DNA from: an uncultured Pseudomonadota bacterium
GTDB taxonomy: Bacteria; Pseudomonadota; Gammaproteobacteria; Burkholderiales; JALYOK01
Length of the DNA stretch: 64,000 nt
Assembly: GCA_902826775.1 (NCBI GenBank)
Contig: CADEHE010000015.1
Location: 1 to 64,000, forward strand
Direction of reading: 5' to 3'
Below are positions 15,882-24,888 of this stretch, one piece after another. Within the stretch, counting starts at the first letter, position 1, and each line of letters opens with the position of its first letter. The notes under the pieces are model-generated. The model ran no database searches and was not told where the DNA came from. It saw nothing but the letters and a program-made list of their open reading frames with translations. A program made the position numbers and the translations under genes.

Positions 15882-16925
15882 TTACAAGAGTTGGCCGCTA
15901 CTGCCGGGCACCGGGCCGGGCCCAAAGCCGGACGGCAAGCCTAAGTGTTGGTAGGCCAGCGGCGTTGCCATCCTGCCCCGCGGGGTACGCTGCAAGTAGC
16001 CTTGCTGGATCAAATACGGTTCCAGCACATCTTCAATAGTGCCACTTTCTTCGCCGATCGCCGCCGCCAGATTGTCCAGGCCAACGGGCCCGCCGTTGAA
16101 CTTCTCGACCACAGCCAGCAACAGCTTGCGATCCATGATGTCGAACCCGGCGGCGTCCACTTCCAGCATTTTCAAAGCAGCATCGGCGACTTCGCGGTCA
16201 ATGGTTCCTTTCGCTCGTACCTCCGCGAAGTCGCGCACCCGCCGCAGCAAGCGGTTCGCAACCCGTGGTGTGCCGCGTGAGCGGTGTGCGATCTCGCGCG
16301 CGCCCGCCGCATGGATCGGCACATTGAGCAGACTGGCCGAACGCGTCACGATGCGGGTCAGCTCTTCCGGCGTATAAAACTCCAAGCGCGCGACGATGCC
16401 GAAACGATCGCGCAAGGGGTTGGTCAACATGCCGGCGCGGGTGGTGGCGCCCACCAGCGTAAACGGCGGCAAATCGAGCTTGATCGAGCGCGCCGCCGGC
16501 CCCTCGCCAATCATGATGTCGATTTGATAGTCCTCCAGCGCCGGATAGAGAATTTCTTCCACCACCGGCGAGAGGCGATGGATCTCATCGATAAACAGCA
16601 CATCGCGTGGTTCGAGGTTGGTGAGCAGCGCCGCTAAATCGCCTGGGCGCTCCAAAACGGGGCCAGAGGTCTGGCGTAGGTTCACCCCCATCTCGCGCGC
16701 CACGATGTGCGCCAGCGTGGTCTTGCCCAGCCCGGGCGGGCCGAACAGCAGCACGTGATCGAGCGCTTCGGCGCGCTTGCGCGCCGCCTCGATGAAGATT
16801 TGTAGCTGGCCGCGAATCTTGTCCTGACCGACGTAATCGTCCAGTTGGCGCGGACGCAGCGCTCGCTCCAGCTCTTCTTCCGGCGCGCTGCCGCTCGCCG
16901 AGATCAGGCGCTCAGATTCGATCAT
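15882..16925 (-). CDS. ruvB: Holliday junction branch migration ATPase RuvB
   Basis: A 347-residue AAA+ motor that drives branch migration with RuvA. Walker A is GPPGLGKTT (residues 62-70), Walker B is LFIDEIHR near residue 115, and the Arg-finger/sensor region is GATTRAGMLTNPLRDRFG. The C-terminal winged helix ends with QQGYLQRTPRGRMAT. It lies 14 bases upstream of ybgC. An unrelated exported gene separates it from ruvA, which is unusual. Confidence 0.96.
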   Translation of the reverse strand: MIESERLISASGSAPEEELERALRPRQLDDYVGQDKIRGQLQIFIEAARKRAEALDHVLLFGPPGLGKTTLAHIVAREMGVNLRQTSGPVLERPGDLAALLTNLEPRDVLFIDEIHRLSPVVEEILYPALEDYQIDIMIGEGPAARSIKLDLPPFTLVGATTRAGMLTNPLRDRFGIVARLEFYTPEELTRIVTRSASLLNVPIHAAGAREIAHRSRGTPRVANRLLRRVRDFAEVRAKGTIDREVADAALKMLEVDAAGFDIMDRKLLLAVVEKFNGGPVGLDNLAAAIGEESGTIEDVLEPYLIQQGYLQRTPRGRMATPLAYQHLGLPSGFGPGPVPGSSGQLL

Positions 16926-17130
16926 TCTACGGCCAGTATACAGTCATGATACAGGGTAGAAAAGACTTTCACGCAAATCATCTATGGAGTATAGATTAGT
17001 TGCGAACGACGAGTAGCGATCGACGAAGCATACACGCTATGCGGTTGCCCTACTTGGCGCATCCACAGAAGATAGGAGCAAGGCCATGGCGAACATACCG
17101 GCATGCCTGGCCGGTACGAAGCGCTCAGCC

Positions 17131-17898
17131 CTACCCCGCCTTAGCGCGCCGGTACTCTTCCACCAGCGGCCGCACCACGCGCGCGCCTTCACCGGCGACC
17201 ACATCACGCATGCGCAGCACCGTTGTGTCAATTTCGCGCGTGATCATGCCCGTCACCTTCTGAATCACGCTCACGAAATACTTGCGCCCGAGCTGCGAGA
17301 CCGCGAAGGCCTGGCCGTCCGGGTTGTCGCGCACGTTAAAGCGCATGTCGCGATCCTCATCGTGATAGAGCGTCTGCATGTTGCGCAACTCTTGCTCGAC
17401 GCCGGGAACATTTTCCTTGAGCTTGCCTGTGAAGCTGTAGGCGCCCATCACGTAGACTGACACCATGTGATCGACGATCTGAATTTGCTTCTTGCCGACT
17501 TCAGTCGAAAAGTGCGCCAGCAACGCGTCGACATCTTCGGGCGCGAATTCAGCGCTGTTCAGAGCTACCCACTGGGGCGTCAACCAGCGCAAATCGGCAA
17601 AACGCCGGCCATAATCCTGCATCAACGGCGCAACCAACTCCTGTTCGGCACGCTGCCAATTCGCATTCGCGGGGTTCCAATCCGGGCCCAGGTTCTGCTC
17701 CTTGCCCATGCGCGCGAGCAGATCGCGCGCGGCAAACAGTGCTTCCTGTTTGAGATAGAGTTGGCCAACCGCAATCGCAGTCTTAAGTTCATGGTGCTTA
17801 ACCAGATCGCCAATTTTGGCCGGGTCAGCGGCAGAGACGGAAACAGAAAAAACTAAAGCAGCCGCAGCTGCAAGGCGGACCAGAACTGAATCTTTCAT
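17131..17898 (-). CDS. Unknown exported protein between ruvA and ruvB
   Basis: A 255-residue protein with a clear signal peptide (cleavage near VSA-AD, residue 24), so it is periplasmic. It is mostly helical and charged, with no Cys after the signal. I recognise no family. A GGAG lies just ahead of the ATG. It sits between ruvA (66 bp away) and ruvB (205 bp away) on the same strand, so it interrupts a pairing that is usually contiguous. The 205-bp gap before ruvB suggests ruvB has its own promoter. Confidence 0.65.
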   Translation of the reverse strand: MKDSVLVRLAAAAALVFSVSVSAADPAKIGDLVKHHELKTAIAVGQLYLKQEALFAARDLLARMGKEQNLGPDWNPANANWQRAEQELVAPLMQDYGRRFADLRWLTPQWVALNSAEFAPEDVDALLAHFSTEVGKKQIQIVDHMVSVYVMGAYSFTGKLKENVPGVEQELRNMQTLYHDEDRDMRFNVRDNPDGQAFAVSQLGRKYFVSVIQKVTGMITREIDTTVLRMRDVVAGEGARVVRPLVEEYRRAKAG

Positions 17899-17964
17899 GA
17901 TGCTCCACGAGTTACCGGCAACGCGCCGACGATCAAAGTGAATTATAGCGATGCCGCCGTGAGC

Positions 17965-18549
17965 CTAGGCTTTGCCCAACATTTTCAGCGCATGGCGGAT
18001 CGCTTCGCCCACGCTCAAGCCGGGCGGGATCTGCTTGACCACAGGCTGAACTTCCCTCTCGTGGTAGCCCAAGGCGGCCAGCGCGTTGGTTACGTCCTGA
18101 TAGCCGGCCGCCGCGCCGCCGCCCACAACCTCTACCGAACCAGTGGGCAACTTGAGCTTGTCGCGCAATTCCAACAGCAAGCGCTCGGCGGTCTTCTTGC
18201 CGATGCCAGGGATCTTGGTAAGCCTGCCGCTATCTTGGCGCGCGACCGCTTCGGCCAGATCGTTCACGCTCAGGCCAGAGAGCACCGCCAGCGCAACTTT
18301 CGGCCCAACACCGTTCACCCCTAACAACTGCCGGAACGCGCTGCGTTCGCCTTCGGTGGCGAAACCGAACAGCAGATGCGCGTCTTCGCGCACGACCAGA
18401 TGCGTAAAGAGCGTGGTGCGCTCCTGATTGCTCGGCAGGTTGTAAAAGGTGCTCATCGGCACGCTCACTTCATAAGCGACGCCGTTCACATCCACCAGCA
18501 CTTGCGGCGGGTTCTTCTCGACCAAGATGCCGGATAGACGGCCGATCAT
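17965..18549 (-). CDS. ruvA: Holliday junction protein RuvA
   Basis: A 194-residue protein that binds four-way junctions as a tetramer and loads RuvB. The N-terminal OB fold starts MIGRLSGILVEKNPPQVLVD. Two helix-hairpin-helix motifs follow (LLGVNGVGPKVALAVLSGLS and LTKIPGIGKKTAERLLLELR). The C-terminal RuvB-binding domain carries NALAALGYHEREV. It follows ruvC by 46 bp. Confidence 0.96.
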   Translation of the reverse strand: MIGRLSGILVEKNPPQVLVDVNGVAYEVSVPMSTFYNLPSNQERTTLFTHLVVREDAHLLFGFATEGERSAFRQLLGVNGVGPKVALAVLSGLSVNDLAEAVARQDSGRLTKIPGIGKKTAERLLLELRDKLKLPTGSVEVVGGGAAAGYQDVTNALAALGYHEREVQPVVKQIPPGLSVGEAIRHALKMLGKA

Positions 18550-18595
18550 GCGCTAAGCAGCGAGTTCAATCGCTCACCTTCCGCTCATTTTTCAC

Positions 18596-19204
18596 TCACT
18601 TTCCACTCACTTTCCAATGCCCCGGCAGCGCGCCCAGCACGCGCCCCTTGCGCACGCGCGTGCCGGTCAGGCCGAGTTGGCCAAGTTTGCCGCCGTGCGC
18701 GTGACAAATCGCCGCAGCCAGCGCATCGGCCGCGTCCGCCTGCGGTGCACGACTGAGCGCGAGCAGGCGGCGCACCATGTCCTGCACCTGGCGTTTGTCC
18801 GCGTGGCCGTTGCCGACCACCGCCTGTTTCACCTGCAATGCGGTGTATTCCGCCACCGTCAGATCAGCCAATACCGCAGCGCAGATGGCCGCGCCACGCG
18901 CCTGCCCGAGCAACAGCGTCGACTGCGGATTGACGTTGACGAATACCTTTTCGAGCGCCACACAATGCGGCTGGTGCTGCTCGATGACTTCTCTTAAGCC
19001 TCCTAAAATCGTCGCCACCCGCGCTGGAAGTTCGCCCGCCACACTGCGCACGCAACCGCTGCCGATATAGGTGAGCGTGTTGCCGAGGTACTCGATTACG
19101 CCGAAACCGGTAGTGCGCAAACCGGGGTCGATGCCGAGGATGCGTAAAGGAAAACGGTCAGCAGCGCGGTTCAGAAGAATGACGTTTCGCCCCGTGGGAT
19201 TCAC
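18596..19204 (-). CDS. ruvC: Holliday junction endonuclease RuvC
   Basis: A 202-residue resolvase that cuts Holliday junctions. Catalytic acidic residues are visible in ILGIDPGLRTTGFG (Asp near residue 26), ALEKVFVN (Glu) and DAADALAAAICH (Asp pair). Translation from the GTG at 19204 gives about 20 residues ahead of the usual start, and no in-frame ATG is nearer. The start is one base after the stop of the upstream lipoprotein gene, so the two are probably coupled. Confidence 0.93.
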   Translation of the reverse strand: MNPTGRNVILLNRAADRFPLRILGIDPGLRTTGFGVIEYLGNTLTYIGSGCVRSVAGELPARVATILGGLREVIEQHQPHCVALEKVFVNVNPQSTLLLGQARGAAICAAVLADLTVAEYTALQVKQAVVGNGHADKRQVQDMVRRLLALSRAPQADAADALAAAICHAHGGKLGQLGLTGTRVRKGRVLGALPGHWKVSGK

Positions 19205-19205
19205 A

Positions 19206-19937
19206 TCAAAGCACGACGCGCAGCGCTTCCTGCAGCGCGTGCTTGTAGGCGCGCTCTTTCAGCGCCGTGATGCGTTGGGCGCTGGTCGGTTTGCGGAACC
19301 AGCCGCCACGCGCCGATTTGTCTTCCAGGGTCTCGGGGTTTGCCGTCGCCCAGTGACCGCTTTTCACGTCGACCACCAGCATGCGCATACGCATGCGAAC
19401 CTGCTCGGCTTCAAGCGGAATCTCTCCGCTGATCGGCCTCCAATCCGGCGCACCGGGCTTGCTGCTGCCGCCTTCCAGCAAAGGCCAGTAGACGATCAAA
19501 AAGTCGCTGCCGCCTTTGGCGGCCGTCAAGCGCAGTGCCCGCGAGAGATTGGCGCTTTCGCCCGCTTCGTTGCGCCGCTGAGCAAAGCCGGAAAAAGACG
19601 TCAGGGCGAAGAAATTCCCCGCCTCGCGCAGCATGATTTCGTCCGGTGCCGCCGCGCCTGCCTGGATCAGCATCACGGGCGCGCCGCGCTTGACCTGATT
19701 CTTGCCGCGCGGGCCGGCCGCTTTGGCAATTTCCTCCTCGCTCACGGCTTGTGCAGTGTCGAAACCGAGCACGTCAGTTTCAGTCAGCGCTACTTGCACT
19801 GCGGCCGGCGCGGGCTTCGCCGTAGCGGTATCGTCCGCGCCCGCCGGCTTGCTCGGTGCGCTGCTGCAAGCGTTCAGCAAACTCGCCAGCAACGCGGCGA
19901 GGACGATAGAAAGAACTTTGTTTGAGGCGAGCGTCAT
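19206..19937 (-). CDS. Unknown lipoprotein upstream of ruvC
   Basis: A 243-residue protein from ATG 19937, with a signal sequence and lipobox (LLNACSS). The mature part has an Ala/Pro/Thr-rich linker and then a folded domain with no motif I recognise (PVMLIQAGAAAPDEIMLREA, GGSDFLIVYWPLLEGG, MRMLVVDVKSGHWATANPET). The stretches naming a computed value and its reporting resemble envelope stress-type lipoproteins that monitor production of another product, but this is only an impression. It abuts ruvC and lies 243 bp downstream of yebC. Confidence 0.6.
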   Translation of the reverse strand: MTLASNKVLSIVLAALLASLLNACSSAPSKPAGADDTATAKPAPAAVQVALTETDVLGFDTAQAVSEEEIAKAAGPRGKNQVKRGAPVMLIQAGAAAPDEIMLREAGNFFALTSFSGFAQRRNEAGESANLSRALRLTAAKGGSDFLIVYWPLLEGGSSKPGAPDWRPISGEIPLEAEQVRMRMRMLVVDVKSGHWATANPETLEDKSARGGWFRKPTSAQRITALKERAYKHALQEALRVVL

Positions 19938-20180
19938 GAGCGTTCCGTTGAGAGGTTTGGCGAATCCCGCGCTCGACCTCATCTCAATCTTGTTCTTGTC
20001 GATATCTGCGGTACATTTTTGCCATCATGCCCGCGTTGCTCGGTACGTGGGGGACAAAACAAGTGCGGCTTGCCGCGAGCGTTTCTCCTAGCGCGCCGCA
20101 TCTTGTCCAACCCAATACTAATCTCTGTATTAGCCTGACAGCAAAGACTGAAGCCATTGTCATGACCATACTCGTAATAC

Positions 20181-20906
20181 CTAAGAATCCAAGGCCGCAG
20201 TCGTGTAGACGTTCTGCACGTCATCGATGTTCTCAATTGCGTCCAGCAGCTTCTGCATGCGCGTCGCCTCATCGCCGGCCAGCGCGGTTTCATTGAGCGG
20301 CTTCATGGTGATATCCGCCAATTCCGCCTTCAGTTTGGCGGCCTCGAGCGCTTTGCGCACCGCTTCGAAATCTTCCGGTGCACAAATTACCTCCACGCTG
20401 CCGTCGTCGTTGGAAACAACGTCCTCGGCGCCGGCTTCGATCGCCACCTCCATGACTTTGTCTTCACTGGTGCCGGGGGCAAACACAAACTGCCCGCAAT
20501 GCTTGAATAGAAAAGCAACCGATCCTTCTGCGCCCATATTGCCGCCGTGCTTGGCAAAGGCGTGGCGCACATCGGCCACGGTGCGCGTTTTGTTGTCGGT
20601 CAGGCAATCCACCATCACCGCCGCACCGGCAATGCCGTAGCCCTCGTAGCGGATCTCTTCGTAGTTCACGCCGTCGAGTTCGCCTGCGCCACGCTTCATA
20701 GCGCGCTCGACGTTATCTTTCGGCAAATTGGCTTCGTAAGCCTTGTCTACTGCCAGACGCAGGCGCGGATTGTAGTTCGGATCGCCGCCGCCCAAGCGCG
20801 CGGCCACGGTGATCTCTTTGATGATGCGGGTAAAGATCTTGCCCTTCTTCGCATCTGCCGCCGCTTTGCGGTGCTTGATGTTCGCCCACTTACTATGCCC
20901 TGCCAT
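20181..20906 (-). CDS. yebC: YebC/PmpR-family protein
   Basis: A 241-residue cytosolic protein of the YebC/TACO1 family, known as a transcriptional regulator in some bacteria and as a translation factor that helps ribosomes through proline stretches. The N-terminal signature MAGHSKWANIKHRKAAADAK is exact and the length is normal. It heads the ruvC-ruvA-ruvB series, as in many Proteobacteria. Confidence 0.95.
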   Translation of the reverse strand: MAGHSKWANIKHRKAAADAKKGKIFTRIIKEITVAARLGGGDPNYNPRLRLAVDKAYEANLPKDNVERAMKRGAGELDGVNYEEIRYEGYGIAGAAVMVDCLTDNKTRTVADVRHAFAKHGGNMGAEGSVAFLFKHCGQFVFAPGTSEDKVMEVAIEAGAEDVVSNDDGSVEVICAPEDFEAVRKALEAAKLKAELADITMKPLNETALAGDEATRMQKLLDAIENIDDVQNVYTTAALDS

Positions 20907-20945
20907 GCCTTCTATATCCCCATTTGGCTCTAACTGCCGGGCTGA

Positions 20946-21377
20946 CTACGGGCAAGGCCCGTTCAGCTTTGCTTCGATAATCGTTTTGACTTGTGCGCGG
21001 CCGTACATGGGCGGGTTGTAGTTGGTGTCAACTTCCCCCTTGTACGCGGAATCAAAACTGCCAGTAAACACACCCCGCGAAGTTACCGTGGAGTTGCGCA
21101 GCTTGCAGATCGATTCCGTCACGAACGCCTCGCCCTCGCGCTTGATAGTGGCGGATTCGCAATTCTCCTGCGGCGCACCCGAGCCCGCGCTAAGCGCGAT
21201 ATCGTCGCCGGCCGCGTCAATGCAAACTTTCTCCGTCATGGGCGGCTGGCCGCCTACTGCGGAAGAAATCTCCCACTGCCCGGACTTGCGCTTCGGCGCC
21301 TCGTCCGCGGCAACAGCAACGGCGCATGCGCCGGCCGCACACGCCGCAACCCAGACGCTCCATGGCCACAACTTCAT
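20946..21377 (-). CDS. DUF3617-family exported protein
   Basis: A 143-residue protein from ATG 21377, chosen for AGGGG upstream. The signal peptide ends near VAVAADEA. The body reads KSGQWEISSAVGG, EKVCIDAAGD, CESATIKREGEAFVTESIC, a pattern typical of DUF3617, a family of small periplasmic proteins with paired cysteines and no known reaction. It stands 39 bp upstream of yebC on the same strand and is divergent from the ATPase gene at 21488. Confidence 0.7.
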   Translation of the reverse strand: MKLWPWSVWVAACAAGACAVAVAADEAPKRKSGQWEISSAVGGQPPMTEKVCIDAAGDDIALSAGSGAPQENCESATIKREGEAFVTESICKLRNSTVTSRGVFTGSFDSAYKGEVDTNYNPPMYGRAQVKTIIEAKLNGPCP

Positions 21378-21487
21378 GTCGTCAACCCCTCGCTTTGCGG
21401 ATGCACATCGCTGGCGCGAAGCGCCAGCAAATTCAAGGCGCAATGGTAACATTCGACATCCCTCCCCTGCACATCCCGGAGCACTCC

Positions 21488-22993
21488 ATGAGCGAGCCAT
21501 TGCTAATCGCCAAAGGCCCCACCGACCTCGTTTTACTGCCTAATATGGCCAACCGGCACGGTTTGATCGCCGGGGCCACCGGCACCGGCAAGACCATCAC
21601 GCTGCAAGTGATGGCGGAGAATTTTTCGCGCATCGGCGTGCCGGTGTTCATGGCAGACGTCAAAGGAGATCTGTCCGGCCTGGCCAGGCAAGGCGGCGGC
21701 AATCCGAAGGTAGAGGAACGCGTCGCCAAGCTCAAGCTCGAAGGCTTCGACTATGAGAGCTTCCCGGTTACGTTTTGGGATGTGTTCGGCGCGCAAGGCC
21801 ATCCGGTGCGGGCGACCATTTCCGAAATGGGTCCGTTGCTGCTCGGGCGCATCCTCAACTTGAACGACACGCAGGAAGGCGTGCTCACTCTCATCTTCAA
21901 GATTGCCGACGACAACGGCCTGCTGCTGCTCGACCTCAAAGATCTACGCGCGTTAACGCAATTCGTCGGCGACAACGCCAAACAGTTCACCACCGAGTAC
22001 GGCAATATTTCCACCGCCAGCATCGGCGCCATTCAACGCGGCCTGCTGACGCTCGAGCAACAGGGCGGCGACAAGCTGTTCGGCGAGCCGGCGCTCAATC
22101 TCGACGATTTGATGCAAACCGACGCCAAAGGCCGCGGTATGGTCAACGTCCTGGCAGCCGACAAATTAATGCAATCGCCGCGCATGTACTCAACGTTCTT
22201 GCTTTGGCTGCTGTCGGAGTTGTTCGAGAACTTGCCGGAAGTGGGCGACCGCGACAAGCCCAAGCTGGTATTCTTCTTCGACGAAGCGCATTTGTTGTTC
22301 AGCGAAGCGCCCCAGGCGTTGCAAGAAAAAATCGAGCAAGTCGTGCGCTTGGTTCGTTCCAAAGGCGTGGGCGTGTTCTTCATCACACAGAATCCGCTCG
22401 ATGTCCCCGACATTGTGCTCGGCCAGCTCGGCAATCGGGTGCAACACGCGCTGCGCGCGTTCACGCCGCGCGATCAGAAGGCGGTTAAGGCTGCGGCGGA
22501 GACATTCCGCTCCAATCCAAAGCTCGATGTTGAAAAGGCGATCACCGAGCTCGGTACCGGCGAGGCGCTGGTCTCCTTTCTCGACGCCAAGGGAGCACCG
22601 AGCGTGGTTGAGCGCGCATTCGTGCTGCCACCGCATTCGCAAATCGGCCCGGTCACCGCCGACGAACGCAACGGCATCATCAATAAGTCGGCGCTGTTCG
22701 GCACTTATGAGGAATTGGTCGACCGCGAATCGGCGTACGAGAAACTTAAGAGCCGCGCCGCGCAAACCGCGGCCGAAAGCGCACCCGCCGCGCAGCCGGA
22801 AGGCGGCGGCGGTTTGCTCGATAAGTTAGGCGGCTTGTTCGGCGGCGGCAGCCCAGCGCCTGGCGCCAAGGGCCGCTCGCGCGAAGGCGTGCTCGAAGCC
22901 GCGACCAAGTCCGCCGCGCGCGCGGTAGGCAGTCAACTTGGCCGGCAAATTTTACGCGGCGTGCTTGGCGGAATTTTAGGCGGGCGCCGTTAG
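21488..22993 (+). CDS. HerA-like ATPase of the YjgR (DUF853) family
   Basis: A 501-residue P-loop ATPase. The start ATG 21488 follows a GGAG. Walker A is ATGTGKT near residue 36-42 and Walker B is KLVFFFDEAHLLF near residue 260. The C-terminal tail is Gly/Ala-rich (GGGLLDKLGGLFGGGSP) and ends in a basic GGILGGRR. The family is widespread in Proteobacteria and related to the HerA/FtsK translocases. Its cellular role is not established. Confidence 0.85.
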   Translation: MSEPLLIAKGPTDLVLLPNMANRHGLIAGATGTGKTITLQVMAENFSRIGVPVFMADVKGDLSGLARQGGGNPKVEERVAKLKLEGFDYESFPVTFWDVFGAQGHPVRATISEMGPLLLGRILNLNDTQEGVLTLIFKIADDNGLLLLDLKDLRALTQFVGDNAKQFTTEYGNISTASIGAIQRGLLTLEQQGGDKLFGEPALNLDDLMQTDAKGRGMVNVLAADKLMQSPRMYSTFLLWLLSELFENLPEVGDRDKPKLVFFFDEAHLLFSEAPQALQEKIEQVVRLVRSKGVGVFFITQNPLDVPDIVLGQLGNRVQHALRAFTPRDQKAVKAAAETFRSNPKLDVEKAITELGTGEALVSFLDAKGAPSVVERAFVLPPHSQIGPVTADERNGIINKSALFGTYEELVDRESAYEKLKSRAAQTAAESAPAAQPEGGGGLLDKLGGLFGGGSPAPGAKGRSREGVLEAATKSAARAVGSQLGRQILRGVLGGILGGRR

Positions 22994-23168
22994 AACGAGC
23001 GCAGCGAATCGCCGGCAGCACCCCACTGCAAGCCAGCAAGTCCTGCCGGCGTTGTTACTTGGATACGGATGATCTCACTCCAGCGGTCGCCGCGTCAGAG
23101 CTTCGGCTTTCGCTGGCGAGAGCCAGTCGTCGTAGCCGAAGCGCCTTAGTGCCAAGCTCGCTGGCAGC

Positions 23169-23993
23169 ATGACGGCGCATCGCCTGCTTCGTGGACTGAT
23201 GCTGGCCGCTGCCGCTTACTTCATACTGTGCGCGGCACTTTATTTCTTTCAAGAGCGCCTGATTTTCTTGCCGGAGAAGCTGGCCGCGCAGCACGCGTTC
23301 GCTTTCCCAGGACGGTTCGAGGAGCATCGTATCGCCGTGAACGGCGCCGACCTGAATGCACTGTGGTTTCGCGCACAGCTCGATCCGAGTGAGGCAAATT
23401 CTCAAACCGCATCGGGCACGGTATTTTATTTGCACGGCAATGGCGGCAGTTTGCGCAGTTGGGGCGATGTCGCACCATCATTCACCAGCCGCGGTTACGA
23501 CGTCTTCATTCTCGACTACCGCGGCTACGGCAAGAGTAGCGGCGTCATCAACAGCGAAGAACAACTGCACGCGGACGTCGCAGCCGCGTACGCTTATTTC
23601 TTGCAACGACGGCCGGCGCAACCGATTTACGTGTACGGCCGCTCCATCGGCACCGGCTTGGCGGTTGAGTTGGCGCGACGCCACCCGCCCCGCGCCTTGC
23701 TGCTGGAATCCCCTTACGTAAGTCTCGCGCGGCTCGCCCGGCATCACTACCCTTGGGTGCCGGCCTGGCTGCTGCGCTACCGCCTGGCGAACGACGAACG
23801 CCTGCCGCAGGTGCTGGCGCCAGTGCACTTCTTTCACGGTGCCGCCGACACGACCATCCCGCCGCAATCGAGCCGGGAGTTGGCAGCACTGCTCAAGGAG
23901 CCGAACAGCGTAACCATCATCGACAACGCCGGCCACAACGACCTGCGCCACACGAAGGCTTACAATATGGCGTTAGATCGAGTATTACCTTAA
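23169..23993 (+). CDS. Membrane-anchored alpha/beta hydrolase (YfhR/Bem46-like)
   Basis: A 274-residue serine hydrolase with an N-terminal membrane anchor (about residues 8-28). The oxyanion HGNGGS lies near residue 86, the nucleophile Ser is in GRSIGTG, the acid Asp is in HGAADTTIP, and the His is in NAGHNDL. Family members are carboxylesterase-like enzymes of uncertain substrate. It precedes slmA by 31 bp and may be co-transcribed with it. Confidence 0.8.
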   Translation: MTAHRLLRGLMLAAAAYFILCAALYFFQERLIFLPEKLAAQHAFAFPGRFEEHRIAVNGADLNALWFRAQLDPSEANSQTASGTVFYLHGNGGSLRSWGDVAPSFTSRGYDVFILDYRGYGKSSGVINSEEQLHADVAAAYAYFLQRRPAQPIYVYGRSIGTGLAVELARRHPPRALLLESPYVSLARLARHHYPWVPAWLLRYRLANDERLPQVLAPVHFFHGAADTTIPPQSSRELAALLKEPNSVTIIDNAGHNDLRHTKAYNMALDRVLP

Positions 23994-24024
23994 GAGCAGA
24001 ACAAACCGAGGGGAGAATTCATCC

Positions 24025-24591
24025 ATGCCAGCGCGACCGGGCGAACGGCGCAATCAAATCCTGCAGACGCTAGCCTCGATGCTGGAGCAACCACAGCCCG
24101 AGAAAATCACCACCGCCGCGCTCGCCGAAAAACTAGACGTCTCCGAAGCGGCGCTCTACCGCCACTTCGCCAGCAAGGCGCAAATGTACGAGGGCTTGAT
24201 CGAGTTCATCGAGCAAACTTTGTTCACGATGATCAACAAACTCAGCGCGGAAGAGCCGAACGCGCTAAAACAACTCGACCAAGTGCTGGCCTTGCTGCTC
24301 GGCTTCGCGCAGCGCAACCCGGGCATGACGCGTGTGCTCATCGGCGAGGCGCTGATACACGAACACGAGCGCTTGCAGGCGCGCATCAACCAAATGCACG
24401 ACCGCATCGAAGCGAGTCTGCGGCAAATCATCCGTCTCGGCATCACCCAACAAGAAATCCCCGAAGGAGTGGACGCCAATATCGAAGCCAACATGCTGCT
24501 GTGCTGCGTCATCGGACGCTGGCATCAATACGCCAAAAGCGGCTTCAAGCGACTGCCGTTGGATCACTGGAAGGCGCAGCGATGGGCGTGA
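24025..24591 (+). CDS. slmA: Nucleoid occlusion factor SlmA
   Basis: A 188-residue TetR-fold protein that blocks FtsZ assembly over the nucleoid. The helix-turn-helix is at about residues 30-55 (ITTAALAEKLDVSEAALYRHF), followed by the characteristic ASKAQMYEGLIEFIEQTLF. A GGGGAG Shine-Dalgarno sequence precedes it. The C-terminus, LPLDHWKAQRWA, overlaps the first unit of a tandem repeat, and the following 230 bp repeat this coding segment three more times. Confidence 0.9.
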   Translation: MPARPGERRNQILQTLASMLEQPQPEKITTAALAEKLDVSEAALYRHFASKAQMYEGLIEFIEQTLFTMINKLSAEEPNALKQLDQVLALLLGFAQRNPGMTRVLIGEALIHEHERLQARINQMHDRIEASLRQIIRLGITQQEIPEGVDANIEANMLLCCVIGRWHQYAKSGFKRLPLDHWKAQRWA

Positions 24592-24858
24592 AGACGCGAG
24601 CGAAGCGAGCGGCCGAACGCTCAACGCAAGAACTTCCAACTGGTTTCCTGGAAGGCGCAGCGATGGGCTTGAGCGCAGCTCGAGGCCAACGCAAGAGCTT
24701 CCAACTCGTGCACTGGAAGGCGCAGCGATGGGCGTGAAGACGCGAGCGAAGCGAGCGGCCGAACGCTCAACGCAAGAACTTCCAATTGGTTTCCTGGAAG
24801 GCGCAGCGATGGGCATGAGCAATGCTCATATGCATCTCGAGTATTTCCAAGGGTCAGT
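24567..24858 (+). repeat. Tandem repeat derived from the slmA 3' end
   Basis: The 21-bp core CTGGAAGGCGCAGCGATGGG plus C occurs at 24567, 24648, 24713 and 24794, with spacing 81, 65 and 81. The higher-order period is therefore 146 bp. Each core could encode the slmA tail WKAQRWA. Between cores the stretch after copies 1 and 3 (from GTGAAGACGCGAGCGAAGCG) is nearly identical. This looks like local amplification of the gene's end. Confidence 0.85.
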
Positions 24859-24888
24859 GTACGAGGGCGCAGCCGCTAGCGTAAAGCC

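Noticed and set aside
24567..24858. CRISPR array
   Set aside because: Unit spacing alternates 81 and 65 bp, the intervals are themselves repeated and not unique spacers, and no cas genes are present.
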